DNA of 64,000 bases from Methylocystis rosea (lineage in GTDB: Bacteria; Pseudomonadota; Alphaproteobacteria; Rhizobiales; Beijerinckiaceae). The stretch covers positions 2,579,501 to 2,643,500 of the forward strand of contig NZ_CP034086.1 of the NCBI RefSeq assembly GCF_003855495.1, given 5' to 3'. Under the pieces are notes generated by a model, which saw nothing but the letters and a program-made list of their open reading frames with translations, was not told the DNA's origin and did no database searches. The position numbers and the translations under genes are program-made. Below, one piece after another: positions 58,142 to 64,000 of this stretch (position 1 is the first letter of the stretch; each line of letters starts with the position of its first letter).

Positions 58142-60421
58142 CTATCTTCGCGACAATTCGGTCAGCAATCCGCGCAGCGGCTGGAAGTGGAACCGCACCT
58201 CATGGCGCCCTTCCGGAATCGCGACGGCCCGGAACATGACATTCGCGCGCAGAATCGGCGCTTCCACGCCGTCGAGGTTCGCGAACCACCACGGATGCCA
58301 GACGTCGTGCAAAACGAGCCAGCCTCCGCCTGGAGGCGCGCTGGCCTCGGCGACGATGCGATCGTTCTCGTAGGAGAGGATTTTCGCCGTCGCCGGCGGC
58401 GCATCTTTGCGCGTATGGCAGATCGGCGGCGTCTCCAGGAGCACCGTCTCGCGATAGTCCGCCTCCGGCCACTCGCCGCTCTTCATCATCGCCGCGAAGT
58501 CGACGTGGATGGCGCAGGTTGCGAGTATGACGCGCGGCATGGCGCCGGGATTTTCGTAAATGTGAACGTCGCCGATGCGCGTGAGCTCGACGAAGTCGCC
58601 ATGCTTGTAATTCCCGTCGATCTTTTCGATGGGCACGCCGGTCGCGATAAATCGCAGGCCGAGCATGTCCGACAGGACTGAGCGATAGGAAGGATAGAGC
58701 TTGGAAAACTGGCGCTGCTCGGGAAGCGCGAGATGGTCTCCGGCGCCGGTTACGTCTTCGAAGAGCCGCAGCCGGATAGGATTGTAACCAAGATCATGAT
58801 CGAAGCCATGAACGAGCGACGCGTTCGGCCAATGAAAATCAATCGCCGCAAGCTCGACGCGGTCGCGACGATCCGGCCCCGCCGTCTCCTTGAGCTTGCC
58901 GCGCAGATAGGCGATCACCGGATCCTTGCCGTCGACCCGCAAGGCGTCGAACTGTTCAGGCGGCAAGGCCGTCGATTCATTTGGTCCATTGCCGATCGTA
59001 AGATCGACGCTCATCAGCGTGGCGACCGCCGCGAGCAGATAGGGGCCGCGCAGCAGCCTGTCGCGAGTCGCGAGGATTAGCGCGATAGCGAGCGCGGCAA
59101 AAATCGCGCTTGTCGCGAGCGGCCAGGAGGCTTGGTTGAGATGGCCCTTCACGCCCGCGACAAGCAGCGCGACCGCGAACAGCGCGGCGACGGCGCCGAC
59201 AAGCCAAGCCGTACGCGGCGTGACGTCGCCCCGCTCAATGAGATTGAAGGCATAGCCTGCGAGAACCGCGAGAGTCGTGCAAAACAGGAAGGTGGCGTCG
59301 GCCGGCCGGCGCCAGAGGTCGACGCCGGGAAGATGATAGAAGAAGGCGAAGGCCGGCGTGTAGCGGCCGAAGGCATAGAGGGCGAAAAACAGCGCGGCGA
59401 CGGCGAAGAAGCGGATTTCCTTATCCGAAAAGAAGCGCCTGCCCAGCGCCGCGAGCAACGAAACGAGCGTCAGTTCGCCCATGTAGACATTGGACATGTT
59501 GCGCGCGAGGTATAGGTCGCGCTCGCCGACCGGGGGCCCCCAGAAGTTTTTGAGCGGGCCGTCCGTTCCGAACATATTGGCCGAGATCAGCGTCCAGAAG
59601 GAGCCCGGCGGCAGCGAGCCCTTGAATGCGCCGTCGAGATCGATCTCGGGTCGGTTCGAATGCGCGGCGAGCTCCAGGGTGAACGCAAGCGGCACGGCGA
59701 TGATTGTCAAACCAACGAGCGCGCCCGCGGCGAGCGGCGTGACCGCGCCGAGTTTGGGCGAGTCATCGGTAGCGACGCGATAGGCGGCATAGGCGGACAG
59801 CATCAGCACGCCGAGGAACGCGACCTGGTCCCGTCCCAGCACCAGCAGTGCGGCGGCGGCGCCCGCAGCGGCGCCGTAGAGCGCCGAGCGCCGATCGAGC
59901 CCCCGCGCCAGCAGCCACAGCGTGAACGGGAGCCAGGCGAGACTCATGATCTGCCCGACATGCTGAATTCGCCACGCCGCCGAGCCGCCGAAAGCGAACG
60001 CGAGCGCAGCGAGCAATCCTCCTGCGGCGCTCCAGCCGCGATCGCGAAAATAGGCGATGAGCGCAAGGCCGCCCATGGCCAGCATCGCGAAGACGATCGC
60101 GTCGGCCAGCACGAAGGACGGCTCGGGAACGAGCGCCGCCGCCAGCAGGAAAAATGGCGAGAAAATCAGCGATTGCGGATCGGCGATCTGCGGCATCCCC
60201 GCAAAGACGTGCGGCGTCCAGAACGGCGACTGGCCGCTGTGCAGGGCATGGGCGAGAAAGGCGAATTGCGGGAAAAAATGCGCTTTCGCGTCCCAGGGAA
60301 TGGTGACGCGCCCGGAAAGCCAGGGAAAGGCGAGCGCCAGCGCGCAAACGAGGAAAAACGCCGCCGCGAGGGCGTAGGGCTGACCTTCCGGGCGGCCGGC
60401 GCTTCTACCGATTCGTTGCAT
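58142..60421 (-). CDS. YfhO-like polytopic membrane protein
   Basis: 759 residues from ATG 60421; a longer reading would run into tetR. About 11 to 13 hydrophobic segments fill residues 20-490, with a first extracytoplasmic loop containing IPWDAKAHFFPQFAFLAHAL, typical of C-type glycosyltransferase-fold (GT-C) and YfhO proteins. The C-terminal about 230 residues form a soluble domain. YfhO-like proteins are thought to transfer sugars across or at the membrane; the substrate is unknown. It is 31 bases downstream of the tetR gene on the same strand, so the two may be co-transcribed. Confidence 0.75.
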   Translation of the reverse strand: MQRIGRSAGRPEGQPYALAAAFFLVCALALAFPWLSGRVTIPWDAKAHFFPQFAFLAHALHSGQSPFWTPHVFAGMPQIADPQSLIFSPFFLLAAALVPEPSFVLADAIVFAMLAMGGLALIAYFRDRGWSAAGGLLAALAFAFGGSAAWRIQHVGQIMSLAWLPFTLWLLARGLDRRSALYGAAAGAAAALLVLGRDQVAFLGVLMLSAYAAYRVATDDSPKLGAVTPLAAGALVGLTIIAVPLAFTLELAAHSNRPEIDLDGAFKGSLPPGSFWTLISANMFGTDGPLKNFWGPPVGERDLYLARNMSNVYMGELTLVSLLAALGRRFFSDKEIRFFAVAALFFALYAFGRYTPAFAFFYHLPGVDLWRRPADATFLFCTTLAVLAGYAFNLIERGDVTPRTAWLVGAVAALFAVALLVAGVKGHLNQASWPLATSAIFAALAIALILATRDRLLRGPYLLAAVATLMSVDLTIGNGPNESTALPPEQFDALRVDGKDPVIAYLRGKLKETAGPDRRDRVELAAIDFHWPNASLVHGFDHDLGYNPIRLRLFEDVTGAGDHLALPEQRQFSKLYPSYRSVLSDMLGLRFIATGVPIEKIDGNYKHGDFVELTRIGDVHIYENPGAMPRVILATCAIHVDFAAMMKSGEWPEADYRETVLLETPPICHTRKDAPPATAKILSYENDRIVAEASAPPGGGWLVLHDVWHPWWFANLDGVEAPILRANVMFRAVAIPEGRHEVRFHFQPLRGLLTELSRR

Positions 60422-60452
60422 GGCCACAGTTCTAGCGGCTCCAGGCCATGGC

Positions 60453-61004
60453 TCAAAGCCGCGCTTCAGGCGCCCGCCTGAGGCCGAAGCGCGCAGCGAG
60501 CGCGTCGATATCAACAGTCGGACGGCGCTTGTCATCCGATTCCAGCAGGAGGCGCAACCCCATGCCGCGCAGCATGTCGACAAAGGCGATGATATCGGGG
60601 TCGTCGGCCGTCCGGCCGAAGAGCGGCGCGAGCTGCTCGGCCACGCCTCGGGCGTGCGCGGCGAGCGTTGCGCGAACTTCCGATTGGTCGCTCGCCTGAG
60701 CCACGACGCTCAAGAAGAAGCGCATCCTGTTGCGCTCGAACATGAGCGCGCGCACCGCTTCGAGGGGATCGACGTCGCTTCCGATCGAACCGCGCTTGGG
60801 CTTATGCGCCTGCGCATGCGACGCTTCGAGCGTCGCGGCGAGCAAATCCGTCTTACGCGGAAAATAATAGGTCAAATGCGACTGCCGCAGTCCGGCCGCA
60901 GCGGCGACGCGGGTTTGGGTCAGCGCCGAGACGCCTTCCTTCCTGAGGATTTTGAGCGCAGCGTCCAGAATGCGCTGACGCGCGCTTTTTTCCACCATCG
61001 CCAT
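60453..61004 (-). CDS. TetR-family transcriptional regulator
   Basis: 183 residues. The N-terminal HTH reads ILDAALKILRKEGVSALTQT and RVAAAAGLRQSHLTYYFPRK (residues about 12-50), the classical TetR pattern; the C-terminal part is a ligand-binding bundle. It is divergent from a copper-uptake-associated gene, with a palindrome TTGGTA-N3-TACCAA in the 134 bases between them, and a second identical-arm palindrome lies ahead of the next gene. The likely role is control of this copper cluster and perhaps of its own gene; the ligand is unknown. Confidence 0.88.
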   Translation of the reverse strand: MAMVEKSARQRILDAALKILRKEGVSALTQTRVAAAAGLRQSHLTYYFPRKTDLLAATLEASHAQAHKPKRGSIGSDVDPLEAVRALMFERNRMRFFLSVVAQASDQSEVRATLAAHARGVAEQLAPLFGRTADDPDIIAFVDMLRGMGLRLLLESDDKRRPTVDIDALAARFGLRRAPEARL

Positions 61005-61090
61005 TCCCGTTCATTCAACCTTCGCCGCGCCAGCGTCGTATCAAAAAAAACGCGCCGCGGAAACGGCTCTGACGCTTGCGCCACATTCTA

Positions 61091-61105
61091 TTGGTAATAT
61101 ACCAA
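61091..61105. promoter_or_regulatory. Operator-like palindrome, copy 1
   Basis: TTGGTA-ATA-TACCAA, perfect 6-base arms, between divergent tetR and the copper-associated gene. Copy 2 at 61668 is its exact reverse complement. Confidence 0.7.
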
Positions 61106-61138
61106 CATAGCGCACCACGCTAACGTTGGAGAGAATTG

Positions 61139-61588
61139 ATGAGACTATTTATTATTGGGATGATCAGCGCAGCGGCGTGCCTGAGCGCGCGGGCCGACGA
61201 AGGATCCGAGGCGGCGCGCCGCCTGCTCTTCGAAACATTCGACAAGCCCGAAACGCGCCTGTTGGTCGACGCAATCGTCGTCGAAGGCGACGTCGCCGTC
61301 GCCGACTGGCGCCAGGGCGAACTCGGCGGCCGGGCGTTTCTTACGCGCAAGGGCGATGCGTGGAGCATCTCGCTCTGCGCCGGCGACGCCTTGAAAGACA
61401 GCGCCACGCTGGAAAAGCTCGGCGTTTCGAAAGCAAATGCGCAGGCGCTTTCAAAACGGCTGGCGGCCGAAGAGACGCGGCTCTCACCCGAAATCGTCGA
61501 GCGTTTCTCCCGATTTGACGGCATGGCCGCCGTCGAGGCGGATGGGAGCCATTCGCCGCTCGATCCCCATCACAAGCCCATTCCTTGA
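61139..61588 (+). CDS. Copper-uptake-system-associated secreted protein
   Basis: 149 residues from ATG 61139, with GGAGAG ahead. A short signal peptide (LFIIGMISAAACLSARA) leads to a periplasmic domain: AARRLLFETFDKPETRLLVD, then ADWRQGELGGRAFLTRKGDA and ISLCAGDALKDSATLEKLGV. This layout matches proteins annotated as copper-uptake-system-associated in proteobacteria. It ends in HSPLDPHHKPIP, a His-rich tail that could bind metal. It lies directly behind palindrome 1 and is followed by a Cys-rich secreted protein and a TonB receptor. Confidence 0.75.
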   Translation: MRLFIIGMISAAACLSARADEGSEAARRLLFETFDKPETRLLVDAIVVEGDVAVADWRQGELGGRAFLTRKGDAWSISLCAGDALKDSATLEKLGVSKANAQALSKRLAAEETRLSPEIVERFSRFDGMAAVEADGSHSPLDPHHKPIP

Positions 61589-61667
61589 TTGTCGCGCACT
61601 GTTGCGCCGGAGCAACAGCAACCGAAAATGCGCCCGTCAGGCCAGCCGAAGCGTTGCCCCACGTAAT

Positions 61668-61682
61668 TTGGTATATTACCAA
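61668..61682. promoter_or_regulatory. Operator-like palindrome, copy 2
   Basis: TTGGTA-TAT-TACCAA, the exact reverse complement of copy 1 including the spacer, and followed by CATT as copy 1 is by CATA. It lies about 70 bases upstream of the Cys-rich gene, giving that gene and the TonB receptor the same potential control as the copper-associated gene. Confidence 0.7.
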
Positions 61683-61753
61683 CATTCTGGTTCGGGCTCT
61701 GGACGCCCTCCTTCACGCCTTCGGCGAGACGCAGCCACAAGGATCCGAGACAA

Positions 61754-62134
61754 ATGGCGGCCCTTGCGAGAATGCCTCGCTCGATGATTTTGCGGCGCCT
61801 CGGGGCCCTTTGCATCGCGCTGCTTGTCGTGCTCGCGGCGGTTTCATCCTCCGCGCCGGCGCATGCCGCGCGTGCCGGGACGACCGTGCACTGTCCGGAC
61901 ACTTCCCAACCTGCGCCGACGAAGCATCCGTGTGGCGGCGAGCAATGCTGCTCGCTATGCGGTCACAGCCAGAAAGAGCTGGTTTTTCCCTTTTTCGCGT
62001 CCGCATCCGGCGCCATCGCCTATGCGCCGCCCCGCGCCGCAAGGCGCGCATTCTGCGCCATTCAGGCGCCGGCCAGAAAAACCGTCCGCGCACATTCGCG
62101 CGCCGCCCCGCGCGCGCCGCCCTGCTTCTCCTGA
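61754..62134 (+). CDS. Cys-rich secreted protein (DUF2946-like)
   Basis: 126 residues from ATG 61754; in-frame ATGs at 61772 and 61784 are also possible. A signal peptide (LGALCIALLVVLAAVSSSAP, cleavage near AHA) leads to a mature part with CPDT, HPCGGEQCCSLCGHSQK, a cluster of Cys and His residues suggesting metal binding. A second hydrophobic stretch and a basic tail follow. It resembles DUF2946-type proteins found beside copper genes and TonB receptors. Palindrome 2 lies just upstream and the TonB-dependent receptor gene begins 55 bases downstream, so they are probably co-transcribed. Confidence 0.65.
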   Translation: MAALARMPRSMILRRLGALCIALLVVLAAVSSSAPAHAARAGTTVHCPDTSQPAPTKHPCGGEQCCSLCGHSQKELVFPFFASASGAIAYAPPRAARRAFCAIQAPARKTVRAHSRAAPRAPPCFS

Positions 62135-62189
62135 ACGCTCAGTCTTCCCTTAACGATCGCGCGGCGAGACGCCGCTCAGGAGAGATTCC

Positions 62190-64000
62190 ATGTTCCGGAC
62201 CGGCTTGCTGCGCGGCGCGTCCGCCGTCGCCCTCGTTCTTTCTCTCGCGGATTCGAGCGCCTTTGCGCAACAGAGTCTGCCGACCATCGACATTGGCGGC
62301 GCCAAGCCGCGCGTCGTCGGACGCGGCGGCGGTCGCACGCCGTCTACGGCGACAGCGCCAGCCGCCCCCGCCACATGGACGCAAACCGGCGGCGGCGGCT
62401 CGCTAACAGTGCCATCAGTCGCCCAGCAACGCCGCGAACTCGAGCGCAGCGTCGGCTCGGTCGCCTTCGTCGACGCCAATACGCCCGAGATTCAAACCCG
62501 CTACGTTCACGACCTGCGCGACGCGCTCAAGGACGTCCCGGGCGTCTATGTCGAAAGCCGCTATGGACAGGAACTGCGTCTTTCGATCCGCGGCTCGAAT
62601 CTGACGCGCGACTTCCATCTGCGTGGACTGGAGCTGCTGCAGGACGGCATTCCGATGAATTACGCCGATGGCGGCGGCGATATGTATCAGATCGATCCCA
62701 AATATTTTCGCGCGATCGAAGTTATGAAAGGCGGCAACGCCCTCGCCTATGGCTCCTCGACGCTCGGCGGCGCGATCAATTTCATCTCGCCGACCGCATA
62801 TACGGCGCTCGCGCCGAACATGGCGTCGATCGAGGGCGGCAGTTACGGGACCGTGCGCGGGCAAGCGCAGATGTCCCGCATCATCGGCAATTTCGATTTT
62901 CTCATCAACGGCACGTTCACCCATGCCGACAATTACAGAAAACATTCGACGACGGACTACACGCAGCTCAACGGCAATCTCGGCTATCGCTTCTCCAATG
63001 ATCTCGAGACGCGATTCTATTTCGGCGTCTATGACACGTGGCAGTTGCTGCCGGGACAACTCAATCAGTTCGACGCGCGCAACAATCCGCGACTGTCGCT
63101 GCCGCCGTATCCGCCGGGTTTCGGACCGGACGGCTTTGGCGCCAATCAGGCGCGCAACGTCAAGAACTGGCGCATTTCGAACAAGACCACGATCCTGAGC
63201 GAGTTCGGCCGCATCGACCTCAACAGCTGGTACACGCACAATTATCTCTATCATCCGATTTTCGTGGTCATCGAACAGGACGGCGGGACCTGGGGATTCA
63301 CGCCGCGCCTCACCTCGAATTTCCTCGTTGACGGCCACCCCAACGAGCTCATCCTCGGCGGCCGCGTCTGGGGCGGATCGTCGAGCGATAATTGGGCCGA
63401 CAATTACAATGGGATGCGGCTTAATCCCTATGGCGGGATCCCCGCGAACTTCGCCAATGCGCAGTTCTCCTTTCCGCCCTATTCGTTCAACGGACTCGCA
63501 CAATTTGGCGCGGCGAATTCATGCTTCGGCTTCTGCGGCCTGTTCATCAATCCCGGATTGGATCCGCGTCTGCGCAACAATCGCGCGACGGCGCTCAATC
63601 TCGAAGCCTATTTCGAGGATCGCCTGCACATCACGCCGCAGCTCATCTTCATGTTCGGCGCCAAGCTTTTCGCCGATACGCGGCGCTACGCGGTTCTCGG
63701 CGGCATTCCCTTCGAGCCCGTTCCCGGCGTGTCGGACCAAGTCTACCGCGGCATCGTGCCCAAGGTCGGTCTGATGTACGAAGCGACGCCGGACATTCAG
63801 TTCTTCGCCGACATGACCGGAAGCCGCGACGTGCCGGACTTCATCGACCTGACGCAAGGCGTGTTTCCGCCGCCGCGTGACGGCACGAAATTCACGCCGC
63901 TCGCCGCGCAAAAAGCCTGGACTGGGGAACTTGGCGCGCGCGGCAGATGGGATCGCTACACCTGGGACGTGACCTTCTACCATTCGGAACTGCAGGACGA
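62190..64000 (+). CDS. TonB-dependent receptor, 5' part (runs off right edge)
   Basis: About 603 codons are in the window. ATG 62190 is preceded by AGGAGAG. A signal peptide (LLRGASAVALVLSLADSSAFA) is followed by a Gly/Pro-rich linker, then a plug domain with LRDALKDVPGVYVESRYG, LRLSIRGSNLTRDFHLRG and VMKGGNALAYGSSTLGGAIN. Beta-barrel strands follow with alternating aromatic residues. It lies in an outer membrane. Position behind the copper-associated and Cys-rich genes suggests a copper or copper-chelator substrate, though ferric-siderophore uptake is also possible. The 3' end is missing, so the gene's full length is unknown. Confidence 0.9.
   Translation, partial: MFRTGLLRGASAVALVLSLADSSAFAQQSLPTIDIGGAKPRVVGRGGGRTPSTATAPAAPATWTQTGGGGSLTVPSVAQQRRELERSVGSVAFVDANTPEIQTRYVHDLRDALKDVPGVYVESRYGQELRLSIRGSNLTRDFHLRGLELLQDGIPMNYADGGGDMYQIDPKYFRAIEVMKGGNALAYGSSTLGGAINFISPTAYTALAPNMASIEGGSYGTVRGQAQMSRIIGNFDFLINGTFTHADNYRKHSTTDYTQLNGNLGYRFSNDLETRFYFGVYDTWQLLPGQLNQFDARNNPRLSLPPYPPGFGPDGFGANQARNVKNWRISNKTTILSEFGRIDLNSWYTHNYLYHPIFVVIEQDGGTWGFTPRLTSNFLVDGHPNELILGGRVWGGSSSDNWADNYNGMRLNPYGGIPANFANAQFSFPPYSFNGLAQFGAANSCFGFCGLFINPGLDPRLRNNRATALNLEAYFEDRLHITPQLIFMFGAKLFADTRRYAVLGGIPFEPVPGVSDQVYRGIVPKVGLMYEATPDIQFFADMTGSRDVPDFIDLTQGVFPPPRDGTKFTPLAAQKAWTGELGARGRWDRYTWDVTFYHSELQD

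Noticed and set aside
62135..62189. A riboswitch (for example cobalamin) ahead of the TonB receptor
   Set aside because: The gap is only 55 bases, too short for a cobalamin riboswitch, and shows no conserved box. The upstream palindrome is the more likely control site.

Overview
The window reads as a chromosome segment of a GC-rich alphaproteobacterium of the order Hyphomicrobiales (Rhizobiales). The evidence is the complete str-S10-spc-alpha ribosomal supercluster with adk after secY, a ChvI/ChvG two-component pair followed by a short HprK, a mannose-type EIIA and HPr, an NdvA-type glucan exporter, and an imuA-imuB-dnaE2 cassette with a GAAC-N7-GAAC LexA site. A copper-uptake cluster at the right edge and the general gene set would fit a type II methanotroph (Methylocystis/Methylosinus-like), but nothing in the window proves methanotrophy.

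Layout. 1-2.4 kb: the 5' part of galactokinase (minus) divergent from a GH42 beta-galactosidase. 2.5-8.7 kb: a CBS-MgtE type transporter, then a membrane/metal group made of a small anchored protein, an HMA-like protein, a divergent SAM synthetase and a SERCA-like P2A ATPase; the last two overlap. 9.3-12.2 kb: an exported catalase-like protein overlapping a di-haem cytochrome c. 12.5-18.1 kb: the SOS mutagenesis cassette. 18.1-21.8 kb: LapA-like protein, IHF-beta, SppA, CutA and a DegP-type protease, all minus. 22.0-41.0 kb: one continuous minus-strand block from rpsL to rplQ, holding 25 ribosomal-protein genes plus fusA, tuf, secY, adk and rpoA, with a candidate promoter near 41.3 kb. 41.9-49.1 kb: small genes, then chvI-chvG-hprK-EIIA-ptsH (envelope sensing and incomplete regulatory PTS) and ndvA.

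49.2-53.1 kb is the most unusual part: a visibly AT-richer island between ndvA and rpsF-rpsR. It holds a homologue of the alpha-glutamyl/putrescinyl-thymine pyrophosphorylase / 5-hmdU DNA kinase helical family, facing a three-gene operon of a small Rossmann-like protein, an Nmad2-type protein and a large protein with two MazG-like segments plus a MazG-associated C-terminal domain. These families are known from work on hypermodified DNA bases. The cassette looks like a chromosomal nucleotide- or DNA-base-modification (or anti-phage) system whose chemistry is not known to me.

53.3-60.4 kb: rpsF-rpsR, a 45-residue lipoprotein, panB, a TPR-less GT41 protein, hemH and a YfhO-like membrane protein. 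60.4-64.0 kb: a TetR regulator, a copper-uptake-associated secreted protein, a Cys-rich secreted protein and the 5' part of a TonB-dependent receptor. Two 15-bp palindromes with identical arms, TTGGTA-N3-TACCAA, lie ahead of the first two of these target genes and suggest one regulon. I saw no tRNA, rRNA, CRISPR array or insertion sequence. No program was run: family assignments rest on motif recognition, and statements about base composition are by eye.
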